Shown piece after piece: positions 43,534 through 53,232 of a stretch of DNA of 59,313 nucleotides. The stretch is from Rhodocyclaceae bacterium (lineage in GTDB: Bacteria > Pseudomonadota > Gammaproteobacteria > Burkholderiales > Rhodocyclaceae), in assembly GCA_022072095.1 (NCBI GenBank), contig JAJVIJ010000018.1, forward strand, positions 1 through 59,313, given 5' to 3'. Within the stretch, counting starts at the first letter, position 1; each line of letters begins with the position of its first letter. The position numbers and the translations under genes were made by a program. The notes below the pieces were generated by a model. It did not search any database, was not told the DNA's origin, and saw nothing but the letters and a program-made list of their open reading frames with translations.

Positions 43534-44766
43534 ATGAACTCTGCCTATGTCGTCGAAGCAGTGCGTACGCCGCGCGGCCGCGGCAAGAAGGACAGCGGCG
43601 CGCTGTCCGGCATCCATCCGCAGGAATTGCTCGCGCAGAGCTTGAACCGGCTCGCCGACAAGAGCGGCTTGAACAAGAAGGACGTCGAGGACGTCGTGAT
43701 CGGCTGCGTCACCCAGGCCGGCGAGCAGGGTGCGAACATCGCCCGCAATGCCATCCTTGCCGCCGGCTGGCCCGAGGAAATCTCCGGTGTGTCGCTCAAC
43801 CGCTTCTGCGGCTCGGGCCTGCAGGCGGTGGCTTTCGCCGCGATGGGTGTGGCCTCCGGCGCCCAGGACCTGGTCGTCGCCGGTGGTGTGGAAAGCATGT
43901 CACGCGTGCCCATGGGCGCGGACAATGCCGGGCTGGACGGCAACAACGAACTGCTGCGCAGGAAGCTGGCGCAGGTGCCGCAGGGCATTTCCGCAGACCT
44001 GATCGCCACCATCGAGGGCTTCACCCGCCAGGAGGTGGACGAGTTCGCGCTGGCCTCGCAGCGCAAGGCGGCCGCTGCCATTCAGGAAGGTCGCTTCTCG
44101 AAAAGCCTGTTCCCGGTCAGGGATGCCAACGGCGCCGTGGCGCTGGAGCGCGACGAATATCCGCGTGCCGGCACGACGCTGGAGGCACTTTCGGCGCTCG
44201 AACCCTCGTTCGCCAAGCTCGGCGCGACCAAGATGGGCCCGCGCGGAGAAACGGTCGACGAGCTCGCGCTGCAACGTTACCCGAACGTGCGCGCGATCCA
44301 GCACGTGCATCATGCAGGCAATGCTTCCGGCATCGTGGACGGCGCGGCCGCGGTGGCGCTCGCCTCCGAGAAATACATTCGCGCGCACGGCATCAAGCCG
44401 CGCGCGAAGGTGCGCAGCCTGGCGACGGTCGGCGGCGAACCGGTGATCATGCTCACCGCGCCGATTCCGGCGTCGCACAAGGCCTTGCGACTGGCGGGCA
44501 TGCAGACCAAGGACATCGATCTGTGGGAGATCAACGAGGCCTTCGCGTCGGTGGTGCTGAAGGTGCAGCGTGATCTGGATCTGGACCCGGCCCGGATCAA
44601 CGTCAACGGCGGCGCCATCGCACTCGGCCACCCGCTGGGCGCGACCGGCGCCATGCTGCTCGGTACCGCCGTAGACGAGCTCGAGCGGCGCAACCTCGCC
44701 ACCGCGCTGATCACCCTTTGCATCGGCGGCGGCCAGGGGATCGCGCTCATCGTCGAGCGCGTCTGA
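43534..44766 (+). CDS. Acetyl-CoA C-acyltransferase (thiolase)
   Basis: A 410-residue thiolase. The acylated nucleophile C92 lies in [17 protein letters not shown] and [15 protein letters not shown] (H366) form the active site, and C396 in LCIGGGQG is the acid/base cysteine. It should cleave or form a beta-ketoacyl-CoA with free CoA. The ATG has an AAAGGAG ribosome site. Sequence alone does not separate a degradative FadA-type from a biosynthetic PhaA-type enzyme; the neighbouring divergent dehydrogenase with an MFE-2-like core favours a degradative role. It converges with gcvPB across 34 bases. Confidence 0.92.
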   Translation: MNSAYVVEAVRTPRGRGKKDSGALSGIHPQELLAQSLNRLADKSGLNKKDVEDVVIGCVTQAGEQGANIARNAILAAGWPEEISGVSLNRFCGSGLQAVAFAAMGVASGAQDLVVAGGVESMSRVPMGADNAGLDGNNELLRRKLAQVPQGISADLIATIEGFTRQEVDEFALASQRKAAAAIQEGRFSKSLFPVRDANGAVALERDEYPRAGTTLEALSALEPSFAKLGATKMGPRGETVDELALQRYPNVRAIQHVHHAGNASGIVDGAAAVALASEKYIRAHGIKPRAKVRSLATVGGEPVIMLTAPIPASHKALRLAGMQTKDIDLWEINEAFASVVLKVQRDLDLDPARINVNGGAIALGHPLGATGAMLLGTAVDELERRNLATALITLCIGGGQGIALIVERV

Positions 44767-44800
44767 CGCCTACCCCGTCGCCCTCGCCGCCAGGTATCGG

Positions 44801-46255
44801 TCAGCGCGACGGCGGCGACCAGGCGAGATCCAGCTCGCGCGCCGCGCGGACATCGTCGAGCCGCCGCACCGGCAGCGTGTGCGGCGCACCCTTGACGAGT
44901 TCGGGGTCGCGGTGCGCCTCGTCCAGAATCGCCGCCATGGCGTCGGCGAAGGCGTCCAGCGTCTCCTTCGATTCGGTTTCGGTGGGCTCGATCAGCAGAC
45001 ATTCCGGTACCAGCAGCGGAAAATATGTGGTCGGCGCATGGAAACCGTAGTCGAGCAGGCGCTTGGCAAAATCCATCGCGCTGACACCGGTCGCCTTTTT
45101 CAACGCTTTCAGCGTGATGACGAACTCGTGGCTGCCGCGCCGCCCGGGGTAGGCGAGTTCGAAACCGAGCGCCTGCAGACGCTTCATCAGGTAGTTTGCA
45201 TTGAGCGTCGCATACTCACCCACGCGCCGCATGCCGGTGCGGCCCAGCATCGCGGCATAGACATAAGCGCGCAGCAACACCCCGGCCTGGCCGGCGAAGG
45301 CCGACAGCCGGCCGATGGTCTGCGGCCGGTCGGCCTCGGTCTGCCAGCGATAGACGCCGTTCTGCTGCGTGACCGTCGGCACGGGCAGGAAGGGCAGCAG
45401 CCGCTCGCCGACCCCGACCGCGCCGGCACCCGGCCCGCCGCCGCCGTGTGGCGTCGAAAAGGTCTTGTGCAGGTTCATGTGCATGACGTCGAAACCCATG
45501 TCACCGGGACGCACGCGCCCCAGTATCGCGTTCAGATTGGCACCGTCGTAGTAGGACAGCGCGCCGGCCGCATGCAGCATGCGCTGCATGGGCAGGATGT
45601 TGGCTTCGAACACCCCCAGCGTAGACGGATTGGTGAGCATCAGCGCGGCGGTCTGCGGGCCGAGCGCCGCGGCCAGTCCGTCGAGATCGACGTTGCCGGC
45701 CGCATCGGTCGCGATTTCGCGCACGCGGTAACCGCACATCGTCGCGGTAGCCGGATTCGTGCCGTGCGCGGCGTCCGGCACGATGACTTCCGCGCGCGCG
45801 TGATCACCGCGAGCGACATGATAGGCGCGAATCATCGCCATGCCGGCGAACTCGCCTTGCGCTCCGGCCATCGGCGCCAGCGTCACGCCGGCCATGCCGG
45901 TCACCTCGCGCAGCATGTCCTGAAGTTCGTACAGGCAGGCCAGCAACCCCTGGCTGGTTTCGGCCGGAGCGAGCGGGTGCTGGGCGAGGAAGCCCGGCAA
46001 CATCGCAGCGGCATGACAGGCGCGTGGGTTGTACTTCATCGTGCAGGAACCCAGCGGGTAGAAGTGCGTGTCGATCGCGAAATTTTTCTGCGACAGCTGC
46101 GTGTAGTGGCGCACCGCGTCGAGTTCGCTCACTTCCGCCAGGGTGGCCGGCGTCGTGCGCCGCAGCGCCGCGGGAATGAAGGATGCATCGATGGCATCGA
46201 CAGGCGCGACGGCGGCGGCACGACGACCAGGGCGGGAACGTTCGAAAATGAGCAT
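44801..46255 (-). CDS. gcvPB: Glycine decarboxylase subunit 2
   Basis: A 484-residue PLP-containing half of the split P-protein. The Schiff-base lysine is K264 in [19 protein letters not shown], and [38 protein letters not shown] and [11 protein letters not shown] are conserved. With subunit 1 it decarboxylates glycine and passes the aminomethyl group to GcvH. I use [10 protein letters not shown] as the start; the longer frame upstream overlaps the subunit 1 gene without similarity. It is the last gene of gcvT-H-PA-PB, 35 bases after subunit 1. Confidence 0.96.
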   Translation of the reverse strand: MLIFERSRPGRRAAAVAPVDAIDASFIPAALRRTTPATLAEVSELDAVRHYTQLSQKNFAIDTHFYPLGSCTMKYNPRACHAAAMLPGFLAQHPLAPAETSQGLLACLYELQDMLREVTGMAGVTLAPMAGAQGEFAGMAMIRAYHVARGDHARAEVIVPDAAHGTNPATATMCGYRVREIATDAAGNVDLDGLAAALGPQTAALMLTNPSTLGVFEANILPMQRMLHAAGALSYYDGANLNAILGRVRPGDMGFDVMHMNLHKTFSTPHGGGGPGAGAVGVGERLLPFLPVPTVTQQNGVYRWQTEADRPQTIGRLSAFAGQAGVLLRAYVYAAMLGRTGMRRVGEYATLNANYLMKRLQALGFELAYPGRRGSHEFVITLKALKKATGVSAMDFAKRLLDYGFHAPTTYFPLLVPECLLIEPTETESKETLDAFADAMAAILDEAHRDPELVKGAPHTLPVRRLDDVRAARELDLAWSPPSR

Positions 46256-46290
46256 GGCGATAACCGGACAATGGTGAGCGCTGGGCGCGA

Positions 46291-47643
46291 TCAGTGCAGG
46301 GCCGCGGCCAGCGCGGCGGCATAGGCGGCGAGATCCTCGGCGGACTTGGTCTCGGTGGCACAAGCGAGTATCGCCGGACCGAGTTCCGGGTAGTCCTCGG
46401 CCAGATCATGGCCGGCCAGTATGCCCGCAGCGCGCATGTGCGCGAGCACGCCTTCGGCCGATTCGGGCAGTGCCAGCACGCACTCGTGAAAGTAGGGGCC
46501 CGAGAATCGTTGCCTGACCCCGGACAGCGCGCAGGCGGCGCTCACCAGCCGACGGCAATTGGCCGCGGACCGCGAGGCCACGTGCGCAAGACCGGTACTG
46601 CCCGTCAGCGCCAGGTAAATGGTCGCCGCGGTCACCATCAGCCCCTGATTCGTACAGATGTTCGACGTGGCCTTGGCGCGGCGGATGTGTTGCTCGCGCG
46701 CCTGCAGCGTCAGCGTGTAGCCGGTGCGCCCGTCGAGATCGACGGTACGGCCGACGATGCGGCCCGGCATCTGGCGCGCGAGCGCCTTCTTCGCGGTGAG
46801 ATAACCCAGATACGGGCCGCCGCCGGCCAGCGGCAGGCCGAAGGGCTGCGCCTCGCCGCAGCAGATGTCGGCACCATCGCTGCCCCAGGCGCCCGGCGCC
46901 GACATCAGCGCGAGCGCGAGCGGATTGCACAGCGCGATCACCCGGACGCCGGCGGCATGGGCGGCGTCGGTCAGGGCATGCACGTCCTCCAGGACCCCGA
47001 AAAAATTGGGCAGCGGCACGACCAGCGCCGCGACGCTGTCATCGAGGCGGCCGGCAAGCATGGCCGCGGGCGTGTCGCCGTGCTCGGTGCAGTAGGGCAA
47101 TTCGACCAGTTCGATGCCCTGCACGCCGACGATGGCCGCGGCGGCGCGGCGATACAGCGGGTGCACGCTGCGCGGCAGCAGCACGCGGCGCCGCTCGGGC
47201 GCGAGCCGCACGGCCATGAGTATGGCTTCGGCCAGCGCGCTGGCGCCATCATAGAGGCTGGCGTTGGACACATCGAGACCGGTCAGCGCACACATCATCG
47301 ACTGCCACTCATAGAGCAGTTGCAGCGTGCCCTGGCTGGCCTCGGCCTGGTAGGGCGTGTAGGCGGTATAGAACTCGCCGCGGCCGACGAGCTGCCAGAT
47401 GGCAGTCGGGATGTGATGTTCGTAGGCGCCGGCACCGATGAAATTGCTCCAGCCGCTGTCGGCCTGCGCCCGCGCCTGCATGCGCTGCATGATCTGCATC
47501 TCGGACAGCGGCTCGGACAGCCGCGCCAGCGCCGGCGCCGTGAGTGCTTCGGGAATCTCGTCGAACAGCGCCGCGAGATCGGCGACGCCGACCGCCGCCA
47601 GCATGCTGGCGACATCGTCCTCGGTATGCGGTATGAACGGCAT
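46291..47643 (-). CDS. gcvPA: Glycine decarboxylase subunit 1
   Basis: A 450-residue partner of GcvPB. It begins [20 protein letters not shown], the standard start for the split subunit, and contains [67 protein letters not shown]-type sequence, [19 protein letters not shown], and [13 protein letters not shown]. The equivalent PLP lysine is absent, as expected for this half. It starts one base past the gcvH stop, so translation is likely coupled. Confidence 0.96.
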   Translation of the reverse strand: MPFIPHTEDDVASMLAAVGVADLAALFDEIPEALTAPALARLSEPLSEMQIMQRMQARAQADSGWSNFIGAGAYEHHIPTAIWQLVGRGEFYTAYTPYQAEASQGTLQLLYEWQSMMCALTGLDVSNASLYDGASALAEAILMAVRLAPERRRVLLPRSVHPLYRRAAAAIVGVQGIELVELPYCTEHGDTPAAMLAGRLDDSVAALVVPLPNFFGVLEDVHALTDAAHAAGVRVIALCNPLALALMSAPGAWGSDGADICCGEAQPFGLPLAGGGPYLGYLTAKKALARQMPGRIVGRTVDLDGRTGYTLTLQAREQHIRRAKATSNICTNQGLMVTAATIYLALTGSTGLAHVASRSAANCRRLVSAACALSGVRQRFSGPYFHECVLALPESAEGVLAHMRAAGILAGHDLAEDYPELGPAILACATETKSAEDLAAYAAALAAALH

Positions 47644-47644
47644 C

Positions 47645-48031
47645 TCAGGCTTCCGCCTCGAGCTGGGCCCGATACTGCGCCGGCGTGAGCAGCGTATCCA
47701 GATCGGCCGGGTTGTCAGGCTTCAGCACGAACAGCGCATGCTGATAGGCGTCCTGATTCACGAGCTCTGGGTTGTCCACCGCCGCCTGGTTGACGCGCAC
47801 GATCTCGCCGGCGATCGGCGCGTAGATGTCCGAGGCCGCCTTGACCGATTCGACCACCGCGCATTCCTCGCCGGCGGCCACGCTGCGGCCGATGGCCGGC
47901 AGCTCGAGGAACACGATGTCGCCCAGTTGCGACTGGGCATGGTCGGTGATGCCCACGGTGACCAGACCGTCGGCGTCCAGCCGCGCCCATTCGTGGCTCG
48001 CAGCGTAACGCAGCGTATCGGGAATATTCAT
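47645..48031 (-). CDS. gcvH: Glycine cleavage system H protein
   Basis: A 128-residue lipoyl carrier. K64 in [10 protein letters not shown] is the lipoylated lysine, and [37 protein letters not shown] is the family core. It shuttles the aminomethyl group between the P- and T-proteins. The 66 bases from the gcvT stop hold only a weak hairpin. Confidence 0.97.
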   Translation of the reverse strand: MNIPDTLRYAASHEWARLDADGLVTVGITDHAQSQLGDIVFLELPAIGRSVAAGEECAVVESVKAASDIYAPIAGEIVRVNQAAVDNPELVNQDAYQHALFVLKPDNPADLDTLLTPAQYRAQLEAEA

Positions 48032-48097
48032 GTCATGTCCTCGATGTGTTGGATGGTTCCCTGAAATGACGGGAAAGCGGTGCTCCCGCGATCGTTG

Positions 48098-49195
48098 CTA
48101 GACCAGCACTTTCCCATGGCGGACGAAGGGCGGCCGGACGACGCGTGCCGCCAGCGACTTGTCGCGCACCTGGACGCGCACGGTGTCGCCCGGCACAACG
48201 CCCAGCGGCAGTCGCGCAAGGGCGATCGAACCATTCAGCGTCGGCGCGAAGCCACCGCTGGTCGTTTCACCCTCGCCTTGCGCGCACAGCACCCGCTGAT
48301 GAGCGCGCAGCACGCCTCGGTCGAGCAAGACCAGACCGAGTTGCTGACGGTTCGGCGGCTTCGATTCGAGCGCGGCACGACCGATGAAATCGCGCCCCGG
48401 TGTGAACGCCACGGTCCAGCTCAGGCCGCACTCCGCCGGCGTCACGTTCGCGTCCATGTCCTGGCCATACAGATTCATGCCGGCCTCGAGCCGCAAGGTG
48501 TCGCGCGCCCCCAGCCCGCAGGGACGCACGCCGGCGTCGCGCAGGCGCTGCCACAGCATCGGTGCCGTCGCGCCCGGCAGCATGATTTCATAACCGTCCT
48601 CGCCCGTGTAGCCGGTGCGCGCGACCAGCATGGCGTCGGCCTCGAGCGCGCCGAAGCGGGCCAGGCCGGCCAGCGCCGGCGCCAGCTCTGGCCATAGGCC
48701 ATCCGCCAGCGCGCGCGCGGCCGGCCCCTGCAACGCGATCATCGCCAAATCCCGCCGTGGGTGCAGTTCGAGCGCGAAGCCGGTCGCCTGACGCTGCATC
48801 CAGTCGAGATCGGCATCCGCCCTGCCGGCATTGACCACCACGCGAAAGCGCGCCGGCGGCGCGCTCGCATCCAGCCGATAGGCGATGACGTCATCGAGCA
48901 CGCCGCCGTGCGGGTCCAGCAGGCACGAGTACAGCGCCCTGCCCGCGGCGGCGAGCCGCGCGACGTCGTTTGCCAACAGCCGCCGCAGGTAGGCTTCGGC
49001 GTCTGTCCCGACGACGTCGATCGCAAGCATGTGCGAGACATCGAACATGCCGGCGTGTCGGCGGACGGCGTGATGCTCTTCGAGCTGCGACCCATAGTGC
49101 AGCGGCATCGCCCAGCCGGCGAAGTCGGTCAGACGTGCGCCGGCGGCACGATGATCATCGAACAGGGGTGTCTGTCGGGGTGTCTGTCTGAGCAT
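48098..49195 (-). CDS. gcvT: Glycine cleavage system T protein (aminomethyltransferase)
   Basis: A 365-residue tetrahydrofolate-dependent enzyme that releases ammonia and makes 5,10-methylene-THF. It shows QTPLFDDHRAAGARLTDFAGWAMPLHYGSQLEEHHAVR, FDVSHM, GYTGEDGYEIMLP, and GLGARDTLRLEAGMNLYGQDM, all diagnostic. An in-frame duplication of RQTP sits right after the start, encoded by a 12-base tandem repeat. No clear Shine-Dalgarno precedes the ATG. That fits a leader whose ribosome access is governed by the upstream glycine riboswitch. First gene of the operon. Confidence 0.96.
   Translation of the reverse strand: MLRQTPRQTPLFDDHRAAGARLTDFAGWAMPLHYGSQLEEHHAVRRHAGMFDVSHMLAIDVVGTDAEAYLRRLLANDVARLAAAGRALYSCLLDPHGGVLDDVIAYRLDASAPPARFRVVVNAGRADADLDWMQRQATGFALELHPRRDLAMIALQGPAARALADGLWPELAPALAGLARFGALEADAMLVARTGYTGEDGYEIMLPGATAPMLWQRLRDAGVRPCGLGARDTLRLEAGMNLYGQDMDANVTPAECGLSWTVAFTPGRDFIGRAALESKPPNRQQLGLVLLDRGVLRAHQRVLCAQGEGETTSGGFAPTLNGSIALARLPLGVVPGDTVRVQVRDKSLAARVVRPPFVRHGKVLV
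49165..49188. repeat. 12-bp tandem duplication at the gcvT 5' end
   Basis: GGGGTGTCTGTC occurs twice in perfect tandem, read on the plus strand. It duplicates residues RQTP at the N-terminus of GcvT, where homologues carry a single QTP. Confidence 0.8.
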
Positions 49196-49260
49196 GGCGT
49201 CGATCGGGCCGGACGCGGCCGGCGATGAACTGAAACGAGCCGGACGTGCCGGCAGCCATG

Positions 49261-49492
49261 CCCCTCTGTCCGGGTACCTGAGAGTTTGAGCGCCGCAGCC
49301 GGCGCCGTACACCTTCGGTGGGCGCCACGCTTGGCCGGCCCATCCGGGCTGCTCAAACCGTTCCGCGCGCGCCGCTCTCCAGAGTCTGACCGGCCCAAAC
49401 TAGGACCAGACAATCCGCGGGTTCCTTTGCCTGAGCGATTACGGGCCACTGCGCCTTCGGCGGCACCCATGTGTGCGAGGTGCGCTCTCCCC
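49261..49492 (-). ncRNA. Tandem glycine riboswitch controlling gcvT
   Basis: The leader of the gcv operon holds two glycine aptamers in series. Aptamer I, about 49376-49492, begins GGGAGAGCGCACC and contains GCCGCCGAAGGCGCA, CGCTCAGGCAAAGGAACC and CTCTGGAGAG. Aptamer II, about 49261-49372, contains GCGGAACGG, GCGCCCACCGAAGGTGTACG and CTCAAACTCTCAGGTACCCGGACAGAGGGG in pieces. These are the conserved core elements of the class. Glycine binding normally turns the gcv genes on. The 65 bases to the gcvT ATG hold two competing GCCGG/CCGGC hairpins and no T-run, which favours control at translation start over termination. Confidence 0.93.
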
Positions 49493-49506
49493 TGACGGAC
49501 CGGCGG

Positions 49507-49535
49507 ACTATAACGGCTTTCGCGCCGGCTTGCCA
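49507..49535 (-). promoter_or_regulatory. Promoter of the glycine riboswitch/gcv operon
   Basis: On the minus strand TGGCAA, a 17-base spacer and TATAGT end 15 bases before aptamer I. The -10 box matches consensus at five of six bases; the -35 is weak. The implied start point near 49500 leaves only a few bases before the first aptamer helix. Confidence 0.5.
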
Positions 49536-49561
49536 GGCAGTCCGAGCACAACGGCTCGTTG

Positions 49562-49590
49562 TTGACCGCGGTCGACGCGCACCGCAAACT
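49562..49590 (+). promoter_or_regulatory. Possible promoter of the binding protein/CoA ligase operon
   Basis: TTGACC, 17 bases and CAAACT lie 66 bases before the binding-protein start. The -35 is good and the -10 is poor. A strong AGGAGGAG ribosome site follows at 49646. Confidence 0.35.
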
Positions 49591-49655
49591 CGGCGGACGA
49601 GTCGCACGATGAACCATCAAGAGAACATGCGACACCCATTCCGTGAGGAGGAGAC

Positions 49656-50879
49656 ATGCGTATTGCGAAGCTTGGCTTGCTGGCCACACTCAGCCTGGGG
49701 CTCGCCGGCCCCCATGGTGCCTACGCCCAAAGCAGCCGGATTTCGGATGGCGTCGTCAAGATCGCCGTCATGACCGACATGAGCGGCATCGCTTCGGACA
49801 TGTCCGGTCCCGGTTCGCTGCTGGCGGCCAGAATGGCCGTCCAGGACTTCGGCGGCAAGGTGCTGGGCATGCCGATCGAGGTCATCAGCGGCGACCACCA
49901 GCTCAAGCCTGACATTGCCTCCAGCCTGGCGCGGCGCTGGTACGATCAGGAGCAGGTGGATGTCATCGCCGACCTCGCCGGTTCGCTGACCGCGGTCGCC
50001 GTCGTCAAGATCGCCAAGGACAAGAACCGCATCGCACTGGTCTCCGGGGGAGGCAACAGCCGCTTGACCAACGAGGACTGCACCGAGCGCAGCGCGAACT
50101 GGTCCTACGACACCTATGCCATGGCCACCGGCACCGGTCGCACGATCACGCAGCAGGGTGGCGACAGCTGGTTTTTCATCGCCGTCGACAACGTCTTCGG
50201 CCGCAGCATGTATCAGGATGCCGAAAGCGCCATTCATGCCGTGGGCGGAAAAGTGCTCGGCGTGGTCCGGCACCCGTTCCCCAGCACGGATTTCTCATCC
50301 TATCTGCTGCAGGCGCAGGCCTCGGGCGCAAAGGTGATCGGGCTGGCGCAGTCCTCCGCCGAAGCGGTGATCAACATCAAGCAAGCCGCGGAGTTCGGCA
50401 TCACGCCCAAGCAGCGCATGGCGCCGATGCTGCTGATGATCACCGAGACCCACGCCGTCGGCCTCAAGGCGCTACAGGGTGCCGTCTTCACCGAGAGTTT
50501 CTATTGGGATCGGAACGACGAGACCCGGGCCTGGAGCCGGCGCTTTTTCGAGGTCCGTAAGCGCATGCCGACCATGATCCAGGCCGGCGTGTATTCACAG
50601 GTGCTGCACTATCTGAAGGCGATCAAGGCCGCCGGCACCGACGAGGCCGGGGCGGTGATGGCGAAGATGCGCGCCCTGCCGGTGAACGACTTTTTCGCGA
50701 AGAACGGCAAGCTGCGCGAGGATGGCCTGATGGTCCATGACATGTATCTGATGCAGGTCAAGCGGCCCGAGGAATCCAAATATCCATGGGACTACTACAA
50801 GCTGCTGAAAGTGATCCCCGGCGAGCAGGCCTTCCAGTCGCTGGCGCAAAGCCGCTGCCCGCTGCTGAAGAAGCCGTGA
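49656..50879 (+). CDS. ABC transporter substrate-binding protein, orphan
   Basis: A 407-residue periplasmic binding protein (Peripla_BP_6 type). The signal peptide ends AYA near residue 24. DGVVKIAVMTDMSGIASDMSGPGSLLAARMAVQDFGG and NRIALVSGGGNSRLTNEDCTERSANWSYDTYAMA are its recognisable parts. The latter is like the binding proteins that accompany aromatic-acid or other carboxylate catabolism in proteobacteria. No permease or ATPase gene is adjacent, so it must use a distant transporter, perhaps the liv genes of this window, or act as a sensor. An AGGAGGAG ribosome site fixes the start. The next gene overlaps its stop. Confidence 0.88.
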   Translation: MRIAKLGLLATLSLGLAGPHGAYAQSSRISDGVVKIAVMTDMSGIASDMSGPGSLLAARMAVQDFGGKVLGMPIEVISGDHQLKPDIASSLARRWYDQEQVDVIADLAGSLTAVAVVKIAKDKNRIALVSGGGNSRLTNEDCTERSANWSYDTYAMATGTGRTITQQGGDSWFFIAVDNVFGRSMYQDAESAIHAVGGKVLGVVRHPFPSTDFSSYLLQAQASGAKVIGLAQSSAEAVINIKQAAEFGITPKQRMAPMLLMITETHAVGLKALQGAVFTESFYWDRNDETRAWSRRFFEVRKRMPTMIQAGVYSQVLHYLKAIKAAGTDEAGAVMAKMRALPVNDFFAKNGKLREDGLMVHDMYLMQVKRPEESKYPWDYYKLLKVIPGEQAFQSLAQSRCPLLKKP

Positions 50880-52501
50880 GCGCGACCATGCCGCCGACGC
50901 TGGCCGCATTGCTCGATGCCGTATCGGCCGAGAACGCGTCCTCAGCGGCCGTGATCGGCCCGCTGCGTATCGTGAGCTATGCCGAGCTCGCCGACGAAAG
51001 TCGACGGCTGGCCCGCGGCTTGGAGGAGCTCGGCGTGGTGTGTGGTGATCGTGTCGCCATCTGGCTGCCCAATATTGCCGCGTGGCCGGCGATGTTCTTC
51101 GCCTGCGCGCGAATCGGGGCGATCGCGGTCGCGGTCAACACGCGCTTCAAGGGCGGCGAGCTTGCCGACATCGTGCGCCGCTCGCGCGCGAAAGTGCTCG
51201 TGTTCTGGCCCGGTTTCAGGCAGATCGACTTCACTGGCATCCTGGCGGAGATCGACCCGGCTGCCCTGGACGGCATCGAGCATTATGTCGTCTATCGGGA
51301 AGACGACAGCGCACGGCCGGAACACCTGCACGGCCGGCGGGTACTCGACTACCACGAACTCGCCCGTTGCCCGCCGCTGGTCGAGGAGCGGGCGTCGGCG
51401 GATAGCGGCTGCGTGATGTTCACCACCTCGGGCACCACGCGCGCCCCGAAGTTCGTGCTGCACCGCCAGGCGGCCCTGCTCGAGCATGCACGGGACATCG
51501 CCAGCGGGCTGGACCTGCACGCGCCGGACACGGTGGTCTATCTGGCCATGCCATTCTGTGCCGCCGGTGGTTTTTCGCAGCTCCTGCCGACCTTCACGCT
51601 GGGTCGGCCGCTGGTGACACTGCCCGCTTTCGACGCCGGCCAGGCCGCCGCACTGATACAGCGACACCGCGCCACCCACAGTTTCCTGGTGGGCGACATG
51701 GTGGCGAGCCTGCTCGACGCGGCGCCAGGCGCGCGGCCATTCCCCAGTTTGCGGCGTTGCGCCTTTGCCGCCTTCACGCCCTCCGAGGCCGCGATCGCCA
51801 TCGAGGCTGAAGCCAGGGGCATTCCGCTCATCGGCATTTACGGCTCGAGCGAACTGCAAGCGCTGTACGCGCTGCAACCCCTTTCGCTGCCCGTCCCGGC
51901 CCGAACGCAGGGTGGCGGCCGCCCGCTGGCCGCCACCGCTGCGGTGCGCGTGCGCGACCCGGATTCCGGCCGCTTGCTGCCTCCGGGGGTCAGTGGCGAA
52001 CTGGAATTCATCGGCCCTAGCCGCATGGTGGCCTATGACGACAATGCCGAGGCCAGCGCAGCCGCGTTCACCGACGATGGCTATTTTCGATCCGGCGACC
52101 TGGGGTTCATCGCCGACGACGGCCGCTTCATCTACCAGAATCGCATCGGCGATGTGCTGCGCCTCGCCGGATTCCTGGTCAGCCCGGTCGAAATCGAGGG
52201 CTTTCTGAAGGAACATGCCGATGTCGCCGATGCGCAGGTGGTCGGGGTCGAGATCGCGGGCGCACCGCGGGCGGTCGCCTTCGTGATCCCGTCCGACCAG
52301 TCCGACACCGACGCGTTCGACGAGGCCGCGCTGCTCGCCCATTGCCGCCAGCGCATGGCGAATTACAAGGTTCCAGCGCGGATTTTTGCCATCGACGCTT
52401 TTCCCGTGACGCAGTCCGCCAACGGCAACAAGATTCAGAAGAACAGGTTGCGCGATCTCGCGCGCGAGCGCGTCGCCGACAACGATCGCGACATCGGTTA
52501 G
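50876..52501 (+). CDS. AMP-dependent acyl/aryl-CoA synthetase
   Basis: A 541-residue member of the ANL adenylating family. Core motifs are present: FTTSGTTRAPKFVL (phosphate-binding loop), IYGSSELQALYAL, YFRSGDLGFIADDGRFIYQNRIGDVLRLAGFLVSPVEIEGFL in pieces, and C-terminal GNKIQKNRLRDLA with the catalytic lysine. It activates a carboxylic acid to its CoA thioester. I use GTG overlapping the upstream stop (GTGA); an ATG four codons later is the alternative. Coupling to a binding protein suggests uptake and activation of the same acid. The substrate is unknown. Confidence 0.9.
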   Translation: MSATMPPTLAALLDAVSAENASSAAVIGPLRIVSYAELADESRRLARGLEELGVVCGDRVAIWLPNIAAWPAMFFACARIGAIAVAVNTRFKGGELADIVRRSRAKVLVFWPGFRQIDFTGILAEIDPAALDGIEHYVVYREDDSARPEHLHGRRVLDYHELARCPPLVEERASADSGCVMFTTSGTTRAPKFVLHRQAALLEHARDIASGLDLHAPDTVVYLAMPFCAAGGFSQLLPTFTLGRPLVTLPAFDAGQAAALIQRHRATHSFLVGDMVASLLDAAPGARPFPSLRRCAFAAFTPSEAAIAIEAEARGIPLIGIYGSSELQALYALQPLSLPVPARTQGGGRPLAATAAVRVRDPDSGRLLPPGVSGELEFIGPSRMVAYDDNAEASAAAFTDDGYFRSGDLGFIADDGRFIYQNRIGDVLRLAGFLVSPVEIEGFLKEHADVADAQVVGVEIAGAPRAVAFVIPSDQSDTDAFDEAALLAHCRQRMANYKVPARIFAIDAFPVTQSANGNKIQKNRLRDLARERVADNDRDIG

Positions 52502-52610
52502 GCTCGAGGCCGGAGTCGGCGTACGCTCATCGAATTCAAGACAGGTTAGGTGTGGCCGTCATAGCACGAACGCTCGCGACCGCGCATCGGCACACAACAA
52601 GGAAACCGGC

Positions 52611-53180
52611 ATGGACACCCTTTGGATCATCGTCGCCGTCATCGCCATCTTGGCCGTCTGGGCGATCCTCGTCTACAACAGCCTGGTGACGCTGAAACAC
52701 AACGTGGCCCGGGCCTGGGCCAATATCGACGTCCTGCTCAAGCAGCGGCACGACGAACTGCCGAAGCTCGTCGAAGCCTGTCGCCAGTATGCCGCCTTCG
52801 AACAGGGTACGCTGGAGCGGGTCACGGCGGCGCGTGCGCGCGTGCACAGCGCGCGCGAGGCGAGCGACATCGCCGCCCTCGGCGCCGCCGAAACGGAGCT
52901 GCGCGCGGGGCTCGGACGCCTGCTCGCTGTGGCCGAGTCCTATCCGGAGCTGCGCGCGAACGAGAGCTTCATGCAGCTCATCGAACGCGTGACCGCACTG
53001 GAAAACGCCATCGCCGATCGGCGCGAGCTGTACAACGACGCTGTCAACATCAACAACGTGCGCATCGAACAGTTCCCGGACGTCATCGTCGCCCGGCTGC
53101 TCGGGTTCGGCGAGCAGCCGCTGCTGCGCTTTTCGGAAGCGGAAAAGCGCGATGTCGACATGAAGGCGCTGTTCGCCTGA
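52611..53180 (+). CDS. lemA: LemA family protein
   Basis: A 189-residue membrane-anchored coiled-coil protein. One N-terminal membrane helix (residues 4-22) is followed by VYNSLVTLKHNVARAWANIDVLLKQRHDELPKLVEACRQY, the LemA core, and ends RRELYNDAVNINNVRIEQFPDVIVARLLGF, the other hallmark. The helical bundle faces outside the cytoplasm. Function in bacteria is poorly understood; links to envelope stress have been proposed. An AAGGAAA ribosome site precedes the ATG. It is followed 52 bases later by a GIDE-like membrane protein, a recurrent pairing. Confidence 0.94.
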   Translation: MDTLWIIVAVIAILAVWAILVYNSLVTLKHNVARAWANIDVLLKQRHDELPKLVEACRQYAAFEQGTLERVTAARARVHSAREASDIAALGAAETELRAGLGRLLAVAESYPELRANESFMQLIERVTALENAIADRRELYNDAVNINNVRIEQFPDVIVARLLGFGEQPLLRFSEAEKRDVDMKALFA

Positions 53181-53232
53181 GGTCCGCGGCACACCTGTTG
53201 CGTCACCGCCGTCTCACCTACCACGACCAGCC

